Assembly: GCF_018860805.1 (NCBI RefSeq) | Contig: NZ_JAHKQR010000016.1 | Location: forward strand, 248,001 to 312,000 | Reading direction: 5' to 3' | From: Aestuariibacter sp. A3R04 | GTDB taxonomy: Bacteria > Pseudomonadota > Gammaproteobacteria > Enterobacterales > Alteromonadaceae | Length of the DNA: 64,000 bases | Shown: positions 7,633-16,134 of the stretch, one piece after another | Layout of the letters: each line of letters begins with the position of its first letter | Position numbering within the stretch: the stretch's first letter is position 1 | Notes under the pieces: generated by a model | What the model was told of the DNA's origin: nothing | The model's input: the letters and a program-made list of their open reading frames with translations, nothing else | The model's database searches: none | Translations under genes and position numbers: made by a program

Positions 7633-8655
7633 ATGGATAAACGCCCTACAATCAATGATGTTGCCCGCCTCGCCGGCGTGTCTAAACGCACTGTTTCCCG
7701 CGTCATAAATGGTGCGACCAATGTGGGTGCCGCCACACAGGAAAAAATACAAAAAATCATTGATGAACTGGGCTTTTCACCTGATAAACAAGCCCGCGGA
7801 TTAGCCGCCAGCCGCAGTTTCCTACTGGGTTTAATTTACGACAACCCGGATGCCTTGTTTATCGATCAGGTTCAGCGCGGTGTACTTAGTGTGTGCTCTG
7901 AACAAGGCTATGAACTGGTTGTGCACCCTTGTCATTATACCGCGCCAGATTTTGTAGAAAACTGCGTTAAATTCGTAAAGCGATCCAACATAGATGGCGT
8001 TGCCATTTTACCTCCGGTGTCGGAATCAAAAGAACTGGCCCAGGCACTCAGAGACAACAAAATCAACTACGTGCGCATGGCCTCTGTGGATTTAGACGAC
8101 CATACCAACATCGTAGTATCAGACGACCGTGCGGCACTGAGCGATCTCGCTCGCTATCTGGTTTCTCTTGGTCATCGCGATATTGCAGTAATCAGTGGCC
8201 CACAGAAATACTATTCCTCCATTGAGCGCTTAGAAGGCTTTCGCGACACGTTGAAAGAACTGGGTATTACATTGCCGGAAAATCGCATCATTGAAGGTAA
8301 AAACAGCTATGAAAGCGGCATCTCCTGCGCGCGGCAACTGCTCATTCAAAACAATCGCCCCGGGGTAATTTTTGCCAATAACGACGAGATGGCAGCCGGT
8401 GTGCTGAAAGTGGCTCACGAGATGGGCATAAATGTACCACAAGAGCTATCGGTTGCCGGTTTCGATGACAACTTGCTTGCCGCCAGAGTCATTCCGTCAC
8501 TTACCACCGTACAGCGGCCGGTAACAGCCATGGCATCTCTGGCCGCGAAAAAAATAATCGCCATGATTGAAAATAGACCCAACGACGAGACAGAAGATTA
8601 CCTCGTCAAACCCCATTTGATCATTCGCGACTCAACCAGAAAAGCGGAAAAGTAA
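7633..8655 (+). CDS. LacI-family transcriptional regulator of uronate genes
   Basis: The 340-residue protein has an N-terminal helix-turn-helix (INDVARLAGVSKRTVSRVING), a hinge with ARGLAA, and a periplasmic-binding-protein-like effector domain ending in FDDNLLAARVIPSLTTV. The ATG at 7633 is chosen because the protein then begins at DKRPTINDV, the usual LacI start; a GTG at 7624 is possible. It sits between the uronate transporter and catabolic genes, both preceded by TGCCACCGGTGGCA, so it probably represses both and is released by a uronate or KDG-type intermediate. It is a functional analogue of UxuR/ExuR/KdgR, which in enterics belong to other families. Confidence 0.85.
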   Translation: MDKRPTINDVARLAGVSKRTVSRVINGATNVGAATQEKIQKIIDELGFSPDKQARGLAASRSFLLGLIYDNPDALFIDQVQRGVLSVCSEQGYELVVHPCHYTAPDFVENCVKFVKRSNIDGVAILPPVSESKELAQALRDNKINYVRMASVDLDDHTNIVVSDDRAALSDLARYLVSLGHRDIAVISGPQKYYSSIERLEGFRDTLKELGITLPENRIIEGKNSYESGISCARQLLIQNNRPGVIFANNDEMAAGVLKVAHEMGINVPQELSVAGFDDNLLAARVIPSLTTVQRPVTAMASLAAKKIIAMIENRPNDETEDYLVKPHLIIRDSTRKAEK

Positions 8656-8704
8656 AATTTATTAACCCCGGGACGTTGATCGTGAATGTTTTCTGACCTA
8701 CAAT

Positions 8705-8718
8705 TGCCACCGGTGGCA
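8705..8718. promoter_or_regulatory. Uronate-regulator operator TGCCACCGGTGGCA (copy 2)
   Basis: This is identical to the palindrome at 4296-4309. It lies about 75 bases before altronate dehydratase and 50 bases after the LacI gene stop, so the catabolic genes form a separately initiated, repressor-controlled operon. Confidence 0.7.
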
Positions 8719-8791
8719 CTAATGTTAAAAAACTGTTTTTTTATTTCCACAGAACGAATGGCCCAATTTTATCGCAAAGCAGGAGCAACCC

Positions 8792-10279
8792 ATGCAAGGT
8801 CAGACACAGCTCATTCAGGTACATCCCAAGGACAACGTAGCCGTTGCAACAATGGACCTTGCTGCAGGTACTGTGAACGAAAGTCTGGGCATCACTTTAC
8901 CCAGCGCTGTATACGCTGGTCACAAAGTGGCGTTGCAAAGCATGCCAGCCGGTACCAATATCGTTAAATACGGTTTTCCTATTGGTCATTTGCTCAATGA
9001 TGTGTCGGCTGGGGAACATATTCACAGTCATAACCTGAAAACCAACCTGAGTGGGCAGGAAGCTTATACCTGGTCCCATGCCTGCGAAGATGCTACCGGT
9101 AGCAAAATATCGTCAGATACCTTTATGGGCTATCGCCGAAAAAATGGAAAAGTAGGTATTCGCAACGAAGTATGGATAATTAACACCGTGGGCTGTGTGA
9201 ATCGCACCGCCGAGCGCATTGCCAGCGAGTGCGAACGTCGATTCCCCAACGCGTGTGACGGTTTCCGTGCATTCACGCACCCCTTTGGATGCTCGCAACT
9301 GGGGGACGACCTGACTGACACCCGCGCCATTTTAGCAGCACTGGCTTCTCACCCCAATGCTGGCGCCGTGCTCGTTGTGGGCTTGGGGTGCGAGAACAAT
9401 CAACTTGAAACGTTGCTAAAGCAGGTTGACAGACCCTCACAAAGGCTGCGTTTTTACAATGCTCAGCAAGTTGGCGACGAAATAGCAGAAGGCATTGGCC
9501 TTGTGTCAGAGATGTTGTCAGTATTGGAAGGCGATAAACGCGAGCCTGTTGCCGTGTCAGAATTAGTGTTGGGTGTAAAATGTGGCGGTAGCGACGCATT
9601 TAGCGGAATAACCGCAAACCCGCTGGTTGGCAGGATCACCGATATTCTCACCGATTTAGGCGGTGCCGTTATTCAAACCGAAACGCCGGAAATGTTTGGT
9701 GCCGAACAACTGTTAATGGATCGCGCCGTCAGCAAGCCCGTATTTGAAAATATTGTTGATTTGGTCAACGAGTTTAAACAGTACTTTCTAGATCACAAGC
9801 AACCCGTGTATGAAAACCCGTCTCCCGGCAACAAAGCCGGAGGGTTAACGACGCTGGAAGAAAAGTCGTTAGGTGCTGTTCAAAAAGGCGGCCAGGCAAC
9901 CGTTCGCGGTGTATTGAAATACGGCGAGCCGTTGAATCAAAATGGCCTCTCGCTACTTCAGGCTCCAGGCAACGACGCCGTTAGTTCTACCGCACTTGCC
10001 GCAAGCGGCGCACACATAGTTTTATTCACCACCGGGCGCGGTACACCGCTCGGGTTCCCTGTACCTACGCTCAAAATATCGTCAAATTCCAGAATAGCGG
10101 AACAAAAACCACACTGGATTGACTTCAACGCAGGACAAGTACTGCAAGGTATGTCGCCAGACGACTGCGCAGAGCAGTTGTACCAACTTTGTCTCTCTAC
10201 AGCGTCGGGCAAACAGACCTGTAACGAGAAAAACGGCAGTCACGAGATTGCCATTTGGAAACGAGGCGTAACCCTCTAA
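8792..10279 (+). CDS. uxaA: Altronate dehydratase
   Basis: The 495-residue protein has a short N-terminal SAF-type domain (about residues 1-100) and the large UxaA lyase domain, including GYRRKNGKVGIRNEVWIINTVGC and the Cys-rich GLGCENNQ and GVKCGGSDAFSG. It removes water from D-altronate to give 2-keto-3-deoxygluconate (KDG) and is a metal-dependent enzyme. Full length matches the family. It is the first gene of the operon uxaA-uxaC-uxuB-kdgK. AGGAG lies close upstream of the ATG. Confidence 0.9.
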   Translation: MQGQTQLIQVHPKDNVAVATMDLAAGTVNESLGITLPSAVYAGHKVALQSMPAGTNIVKYGFPIGHLLNDVSAGEHIHSHNLKTNLSGQEAYTWSHACEDATGSKISSDTFMGYRRKNGKVGIRNEVWIINTVGCVNRTAERIASECERRFPNACDGFRAFTHPFGCSQLGDDLTDTRAILAALASHPNAGAVLVVGLGCENNQLETLLKQVDRPSQRLRFYNAQQVGDEIAEGIGLVSEMLSVLEGDKREPVAVSELVLGVKCGGSDAFSGITANPLVGRITDILTDLGGAVIQTETPEMFGAEQLLMDRAVSKPVFENIVDLVNEFKQYFLDHKQPVYENPSPGNKAGGLTTLEEKSLGAVQKGGQATVRGVLKYGEPLNQNGLSLLQAPGNDAVSSTALAASGAHIVLFTTGRGTPLGFPVPTLKISSNSRIAEQKPHWIDFNAGQVLQGMSPDDCAEQLYQLCLSTASGKQTCNEKNGSHEIAIWKRGVTL

Positions 10280-10295
10280 TAACAAAGAGATCATT

Positions 10296-11711
10296 ATGAA
10301 ACCGATTTTGCTTCATGAAGACAGGTTATTCCCTGTTGATGGTAAAACCCGCGATATTGCCCGCGAGCTTTACCAGTCTGTTCGCAACCTGCCAATCGTC
10401 AGCCCACACGGACATACCGACCCACGCTGGTTTGCTTACGACAACAATTTCGGCAATGCCACCGAACTGTTTATTTTGCCCGATCACTATGTATTCCGCA
10501 TGTTGTATTCCCAAGGTATAACCTTAGAGCAACTGGGCATTAAACGCTGGGACGGCGGTGAGTCAGAAACCGATCCGAAGAAAATTTGGCAGATATTTGC
10601 AGACCACTACTACCTGTTCGCAGCTACCCCTTCGCGCATGTGGCTTGATACGGTATTTAAAGACGTGTTTGGACTGTCTGATATGCTGTGTTCTGACAAC
10701 GCCATGGACTACTACGCGTTCATTACCGCAGAGCTGGCAAAAGCCGAATATAAACCGCGGGCATTAATGGATCGATTCAACATCGAGCTTATTGCCACGA
10801 CAGAAGGTGCCCTTGATTCACTGGCACACCACGGCGCATTAAAGGGCTCGGGTTGGGACAAACGCGTTATTACCACTTTCCGCCCCGATGACGTAGTAGA
10901 TGCCTCCCGCGAAGACTTTGTAGAAAACATCGCAACATTGGGAGTGATTACCGGCGAAGATACCCAGCGCTGGCAAGGTTACCTGGCTGCCTTGCGTCAA
11001 CGTCGGGCGTTTTTCCGCCAGCACGGCGCAACAGCAACCGACCACGGCCACCCCACTGCGGCTACAGCAGATTTATCAGGCAGCGAATGTGAAGCGCTAT
11101 TCGCCAAAGTGCTTAGCGGTCAGTCTGGTGCGGCAGAACAGGAACTGTTCCGCGCGCAAATGCTCACTGAACTGGCGGGCATGAGTGTGGAAGACGGCAT
11201 GGTAATGCAAATTCACCCAGGCTCGTTCCGCAATCACAATGAAAGCTTGTTCCACAAGTTTGGCCGCGATAAAGGCCACGATATACCCATGCAAACTGAT
11301 TACGTAAATGCATTAAGGCCACTGCTAAACAAGTACGGCAACGAAGCCAATCTGAACATTATTTTGTTCACACTGGATGAAACCGTCTATGCCCGTGAGC
11401 TGGCGCCACTTGCAGGCCATTACCCCTGTTTGAAACTGGGCCCGGCCTGGTGGTTTCACGACAGCCCGGAAGGTATGCTGCGCTTCCGTCATCAGGTTAC
11501 CGAAACAGCCGGTTTCTACAATACAGTGGGCTTTAATGACGATACCCGTGCGTTCCTGTCTATTCCCGCCCGACACGATGTAGCGCGACGGATAGACTGC
11601 CGTTTTCTGGCCCAACTGGTAACCGAGCATCGCTTGAGCGACTGGGAAGCCGCAGAGCTGGCGCAGCAATTGTCTTACAACCTGGCGAAAAACGCCTACA
11701 ACCTGGGGTAA
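10296..11711 (+). CDS. uxaC: Uronate isomerase
   Basis: The 471-residue member of the amidohydrolase superfamily shows the UxaC signature SPHGHTDPRWF near the N-terminus (metal-binding His) and GPAWWFHDSPEG and YNTVGFNDDTRAFLSIPARHD-type motifs near the C-terminus. It converts D-glucuronate to D-fructuronate and D-galacturonate to D-tagaturonate. It starts 16 bases after uxaA behind an AAAGAG ribosome site and is followed 3 bases later by the dehydrogenase gene. Confidence 0.93.
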   Translation: MKPILLHEDRLFPVDGKTRDIARELYQSVRNLPIVSPHGHTDPRWFAYDNNFGNATELFILPDHYVFRMLYSQGITLEQLGIKRWDGGESETDPKKIWQIFADHYYLFAATPSRMWLDTVFKDVFGLSDMLCSDNAMDYYAFITAELAKAEYKPRALMDRFNIELIATTEGALDSLAHHGALKGSGWDKRVITTFRPDDVVDASREDFVENIATLGVITGEDTQRWQGYLAALRQRRAFFRQHGATATDHGHPTAATADLSGSECEALFAKVLSGQSGAAEQELFRAQMLTELAGMSVEDGMVMQIHPGSFRNHNESLFHKFGRDKGHDIPMQTDYVNALRPLLNKYGNEANLNIILFTLDETVYARELAPLAGHYPCLKLGPAWWFHDSPEGMLRFRHQVTETAGFYNTVGFNDDTRAFLSIPARHDVARRIDCRFLAQLVTEHRLSDWEAAELAQQLSYNLAKNAYNLG

Positions 11712-11714
11712 ATT

Positions 11715-13175
11715 ATGGCGAACTTGAATGCTTCTACACTGGCGACGCTGCCCCGTGAGGTAAAACTGCCACAGTACGATGTTGCCTCCACCACCAGCGG
11801 CATTGTTCACATTGGTCCTGGTGCGTTTCACCGCGCCCATCAGGCGGTTTATACTGATTTAGCGATGGCCCATGGCGGAAACTGGCGCATTGATGCCGTT
11901 TCCATGCGCAGTAAAACGCTGAAGGACAAGTTGGCCGAACAAGACAACCTGTACTCGCTGGTAGTATTAGACAACCAGCCGTACACCCAGATCATCGGCG
12001 CGCTGAACAATGTATATGTGCTTAGCGAGGACCGCAGCGCCATTATGGCATCGCTCACCGCTCCCACTACCCACATTGTTACCCTTACCATTACTGAAAA
12101 AGGATACTGCCTGGACAACCAGGGCAAACTGGATGCGGCGCACCCGGACATCATGCACGACAAAGATTTTCCCGACGAACCAATTTCTGCAATTGGCCTG
12201 CTGGTTGCTGCACTAAGCGCCAGAAAAGCAGCGAATACGGGTGACATAACCATTGTAAGTTGCGACAACGTGTCTGATAACGGCAGCAAGCTGGGTGCCG
12301 CAGTGGTTGCCTTTGCCAACCTGTTAGACGCAGAGCTGGCCCAGTGGATCAAGAGTAATATCGCCTTCCCCAATACCATGGTAGACAGCATTACTCCGGC
12401 TACCGATGAAGCACTTGTCGAACAGACAGCTGCCGCTCTGGGTGTCACTGACAGATGGCCCATTCAGCGTGAAGCCTTTACTCAGTGGGTGGTGGAAGAC
12501 AAGTTTAGTGGGCCGCGCCCTGCCTGGGAAAAAGTAGGCGTGACGTTCACAGACGACGTAAACATGTTTGAAAAAGCGAAACTGCGCGTTTTAAACGGAA
12601 CCCATTCCACCTTGGCCTATGTGGGCTCGCTACTGAATATCGACACCGTTTACGAAGCCATCAGTAAACCGGAAATTGAGGCTTTTGTACGCCGCCTGCT
12701 TGAAACCGAAATTCTGCCTACCATTGAAGTGGGCAACAAAATGAATTTACCAGCGTATGCCGATGCAATTTTGACTCGCTACCACAACAAACACATTCGT
12801 CACTTGCTGTCTCAAATTGCCTGGGACGGATCGCAAAAGTTGCCGTTTCGAATATTAAATACCCTGCGTGACAGAATTAAAGCGAAAGCCAGTTTTGAAA
12901 GGTTGTGCGTGCCTGTGGCCGCGTGGCTTCTGTTTATAGCCAGGCGACAGCAAGCGGGTGAGAACATCACAGATCCGATGGGTGAACACCTGCTTAGCCT
13001 GGCCGAAAAACATCAGGGAGACACAACGGCATTTACCGATGCGGTTCTCAATGAGCGGGACGTTTTTGCTGAGCTGTCAGACAACCCGGCCTTCCGCAAC
13101 ACCGTGCATAAGAAAGTACAGCAAATGGCGTCGCTCAACAATGAAACCATGGCCCAGTGCCTCGGGGAGTTATAA
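11715..13175 (+). CDS. uxuB: Fructuronate reductase-type dehydrogenase (mannitol dehydrogenase family)
   Basis: The 486-residue protein has an N-terminal NAD-binding domain with the motif HIGPGAFHRAHQA and a C-terminal helical domain with LRVLNGTHSTLAYVG, which holds the catalytic Asn/His pattern of the polyol dehydrogenase family. By sequence it is UxuB-like (fructuronate to mannonate) rather than UxaB-like, which has a GEGNFLRAF-type N-terminus. Yet the operon encodes altronate dehydratase and not mannonate dehydratase, so this enzyme may reduce tagaturonate, or both epimers. The stop TAA overlaps the kdgK start. Confidence 0.85.
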   Translation: MANLNASTLATLPREVKLPQYDVASTTSGIVHIGPGAFHRAHQAVYTDLAMAHGGNWRIDAVSMRSKTLKDKLAEQDNLYSLVVLDNQPYTQIIGALNNVYVLSEDRSAIMASLTAPTTHIVTLTITEKGYCLDNQGKLDAAHPDIMHDKDFPDEPISAIGLLVAALSARKAANTGDITIVSCDNVSDNGSKLGAAVVAFANLLDAELAQWIKSNIAFPNTMVDSITPATDEALVEQTAAALGVTDRWPIQREAFTQWVVEDKFSGPRPAWEKVGVTFTDDVNMFEKAKLRVLNGTHSTLAYVGSLLNIDTVYEAISKPEIEAFVRRLLETEILPTIEVGNKMNLPAYADAILTRYHNKHIRHLLSQIAWDGSQKLPFRILNTLRDRIKAKASFERLCVPVAAWLLFIARRQQAGENITDPMGEHLLSLAEKHQGDTTAFTDAVLNERDVFAELSDNPAFRNTVHKKVQQMASLNNETMAQCLGEL

Positions 13176-14113
13176 TGGACAGGTTGTCTCACGTGGTTGT
13201 TTTCGGCGAATGCATGGTTGAGTTGGTAAACCAGGGCAAAGACACGCTCACAAAAGGCTATGCTGGCGATACTTACAATACAGCGGTGTACCTCAAACGC
13301 TGTACTCCCGGCACATCGGTAAGCTTCTTAACCTCTATCGGTGCCGACTTCCTGAGCAACGAATTGCTGTTCAAAATGGGCGAGGAAGAAATCAATACCG
13401 ATTTGGTGTACAGAAGTGAAACCCGCAACCTCGGCCTGTATATGGTGCAAACCGACGAACATGGCGAGCGCACCTTCGCCTATTGGCGCGACAACTCTGC
13501 TGCAACGCAAACCATGAACCTGAAAGGTGACACCCCCCTTTCTGCTGATCTCTTTTACTTCAGCGGTATTTCGCTGGCCATTCTTGATGAAATCCAGCGC
13601 TGTAAGCTGTTTGCACTTATTAAAACAATACGGGAAACCGGCGGCAAGGTTGTCTTTGACCCCAATTATCGCCCGCGTCTTTGGCAATCTCGCAAGGAAG
13701 CCCGAATATGGACAGATCTCGCCTACGCAAATGCAGACATCGCGTTCCCTGGCGGTGACGACCACCTGGCGTTGTACGATCATACCGATGTTGATGCCAT
13801 TCACGCCCATGTGACGGCTTTGGGCGTTGCGGAAATTGTGGTGAAAAATGGTGCCGCAGGCGTACACATTTTTACCAAAGGCAACCACTGCATTGTGCCC
13901 GTTGAGCGCGTAGCGCGAGTCGTTGATACGACGGCAGCAGGTGACGCCTTCAACGGTGGCTATCTGGCGGCCAGAATCAGCGGAAAAAGCGTGACAGAAT
14001 CTGCCGGATATGGTGCCAAAGTTGCGGCTACGGTTATTAGCTTTCCCGGCGCAATTGTTGATAAAGGCGCGTTTTCAACCCGCGTTAACACTGCTAGTTC
14101 GGTGAGCCCGTGA
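13175..14113 (+). CDS. kdgK: 2-dehydro-3-deoxygluconokinase (KDG kinase)
   Basis: The 312-residue PfkB-family kinase has GECMVEL and GDTYNTAVYL in the N-terminal substrate region and DTTAAGDAFNGGYLA, with the catalytic Asp and anion hole, near the C-terminus. It phosphorylates KDG to KDPG. The start is the ATG at 13175 overlapping the uxuB stop (TAATG); the frame extends 6 codons upstream but those lie inside uxuB. The aldolase (eda) that would complete the pathway is not in the window. It is probably the last gene of the operon. Confidence 0.9.
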   Translation: MDRLSHVVVFGECMVELVNQGKDTLTKGYAGDTYNTAVYLKRCTPGTSVSFLTSIGADFLSNELLFKMGEEEINTDLVYRSETRNLGLYMVQTDEHGERTFAYWRDNSAATQTMNLKGDTPLSADLFYFSGISLAILDEIQRCKLFALIKTIRETGGKVVFDPNYRPRLWQSRKEARIWTDLAYANADIAFPGGDDHLALYDHTDVDAIHAHVTALGVAEIVVKNGAAGVHIFTKGNHCIVPVERVARVVDTTAAGDAFNGGYLAARISGKSVTESAGYGAKVAATVISFPGAIVDKGAFSTRVNTASSVSP

Positions 14114-14235
14114 TAGCCAGACTGAAATAGAGGTTGACTAACAGCGTCATCTGAACATAATTTGATCAACACTATATTAACATCAGTCAGATGTATGGTT
14201 GTTGGCTGGTTTCTCAATATCATAAGGAAAATGAT

Positions 14236-16011
14236 ATGCCCAACCATCAGTACAAAGTAGCCAGCGACGCCCCCGACCTTCGCGATCGCATATATCAGCC
14301 ACTGCTTAAACCACTCAAACCCTTTATCGACCCACCGGGAAATCTGACCATATTGAATCAGGGGGCTGATGGCGCCTGCACCGGGTTTGGGTTAGCGGCC
14401 ACAATTAACTTTATTTACAGACAACAGGGGTTATCAGATAAAGTTAGCCCCTGGATGCTGTACACCATGGCTAAACGATACGACGAGTGGCTGGGTGAAA
14501 ATTATGAAGGTTCCAGTTGTCGCGGTGCCATAAAAGGCTGGCACAACAGTGGTGTGTGCAAAAAAGAACTCACCGACAACCTTTCACACAGCAGTGAATT
14601 TCGCTTCACCCAAGACATTTACGAAGACGCGAAAAAGCGTACGCTCGGCGCATATTTTCGACTGCAGCAAGATATTACCGATTTCCACTCAGCCTTGAAT
14701 GAGTGCGGTGTTATTTTTGTTTCCGCACAAATTCACGAAGGTTGGCTTAATTATGACGGCCATGAAATAGCCATAACCGACAACTACATTGGTGGCCATG
14801 CGTTCGCTATAGTGGGGTATAACAACGACGGCTTTTGGGTACAAAACTCGTGGGGTGCAGACTGGAAAAAATCGGGTATTGCCTTGTGGAAATATGAAGA
14901 CTGGGCAGTCAATATTATGGACGCCTGGGTTGTGCAATTAGCGCTGCCTGTTCCCGGTTTGTTTGGCTTTTACCGGCCAATGTCACACACCTCCCACGCG
15001 ACCTTCTTCAATTCGGTATCGCGGTTAAGCATTCAGCATCACTTCATTCACCTGGACGACGGCCATTTCCACGACAGCGGCAAATACTGGACATCTCCGG
15101 AAGACATAGCGCCCATGCTGGCCAACTTACAAAAAAGCGGCTGTAAAAAGGTGCTGCTGTATGCTCACGGCGGGTTAAACAGTGTAAAAAGCTCTGCCCA
15201 GCGTATTGCTGCCATGAAACAAACGTTCCTGGATAACGGCATTTACCCCATTCACTTTATGTACGATACCGGGCTGCTTGAAGAAATCAGAGACGTACTG
15301 GCGTGCAAAAACAAAAGCCTTGAAGGCAAGGCCGGGGGAATTTTTGACTGGATAGACAGACGCCTGGAAGACGCCACCCGAAAAATTGGCAGTGCCATTT
15401 GGCGCGAAATGAAATCTGGCGCACAGAAGCCATTTGTAAGAAAGAAATCAGACGGCTCCGTCTTTTTATCGAAAGTACTTGAGTACCTGTCTGCCAACCC
15501 AGACATAGAATTGTATGCATGCGGGCATTCTACAGGCGCCATCCTTCACGCCTACGGTTTAAATCAACTATCCAGGTTAGACGAAAACGCTGTGGTGAAG
15601 AAGGTTTTCTTAATGGCCCCAGCGATTAACTACACCTTGTTCCGCGCGCAATACAACCCGCTTTTGCAGAATGGAAACATAGAAAAGGCGTTTATTTTCA
15701 ACCTGACTAAAGAACAAGAGCTGGACGACACCGTAGGTTATATTTATCAAAAATCGCTTTTGTATCTCGTTTCAAACGCCTTCGAAGAAACCCGCGAAGA
15801 ACCATTGGTTGGCATGCAGTATTTCAATGAAAAACAACCCCCACTTCCTGACAACGTTACTGTGGTTTACAGCAATGAAAGCAGTGATGTTTGTCGTTCT
15901 GTTAGTCATGGTGGTTTTGACAACGACCGTTTCACTATGAATACACTCTTAAGAGAAATACTGGATGCAGAGCCGACACACCCCTTTACTAAAAAAACGT
16001 TGGATTACTGA
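14236..16011 (+). CDS. Papain-like C1 protease fused to an alpha/beta hydrolase
   Basis: This is a 591-residue two-domain protein. Residues 1-235 resemble bacterial C1A peptidases: APDLRDRIY near the start, catalytic Cys48 in GADGACTGFG, His188 in GGHAFAIVGY and Asn204 in WVQNSWG. Residues about 305-590 look like an alpha/beta hydrolase: an oxyanion-type AHGG (310-313), nucleophile elbow GHSTG with Ser432, and a candidate His558 in SHGGFD. No signal peptide or propeptide is seen, unlike secreted papains. ATG 14236 follows AAGGA; the longer frame to 14191 lacks a ribosome site. Function is unknown; a cell-envelope, lipoprotein or toxin-like substrate is possible. It lies just downstream of the uronate operon but is not obviously part of it. 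Confidence 0.75.
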   Translation: MPNHQYKVASDAPDLRDRIYQPLLKPLKPFIDPPGNLTILNQGADGACTGFGLAATINFIYRQQGLSDKVSPWMLYTMAKRYDEWLGENYEGSSCRGAIKGWHNSGVCKKELTDNLSHSSEFRFTQDIYEDAKKRTLGAYFRLQQDITDFHSALNECGVIFVSAQIHEGWLNYDGHEIAITDNYIGGHAFAIVGYNNDGFWVQNSWGADWKKSGIALWKYEDWAVNIMDAWVVQLALPVPGLFGFYRPMSHTSHATFFNSVSRLSIQHHFIHLDDGHFHDSGKYWTSPEDIAPMLANLQKSGCKKVLLYAHGGLNSVKSSAQRIAAMKQTFLDNGIYPIHFMYDTGLLEEIRDVLACKNKSLEGKAGGIFDWIDRRLEDATRKIGSAIWREMKSGAQKPFVRKKSDGSVFLSKVLEYLSANPDIELYACGHSTGAILHAYGLNQLSRLDENAVVKKVFLMAPAINYTLFRAQYNPLLQNGNIEKAFIFNLTKEQELDDTVGYIYQKSLLYLVSNAFEETREEPLVGMQYFNEKQPPLPDNVTVVYSNESSDVCRSVSHGGFDNDRFTMNTLLREILDAEPTHPFTKKTLDY

Positions 16012-16134
16012 ACACAGGGTGGTCAGTAGGTCGGCGTTTTTTTGGCCCTGTAATTAGACGGGAGGGTTGATAATTCCTGCAGTATTGAGACTATAGAGAA
16101 TATCTTCTGGCTCAACCTCCGATTTACCGGAAAA

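Noticed and set aside
8686..8967. 93-codon plus-strand frame at the uxaA start
   Set aside because: It begins inside the operator region and overlaps uxaA in another phase; its sequence has no protein-like pattern.
11325..12463. Long antisense frames inside uxaC and uxuB
   Set aside because: They lie fully within well-identified genes, have no ribosome sites or domains, and mirror the codon bias of the real strand.
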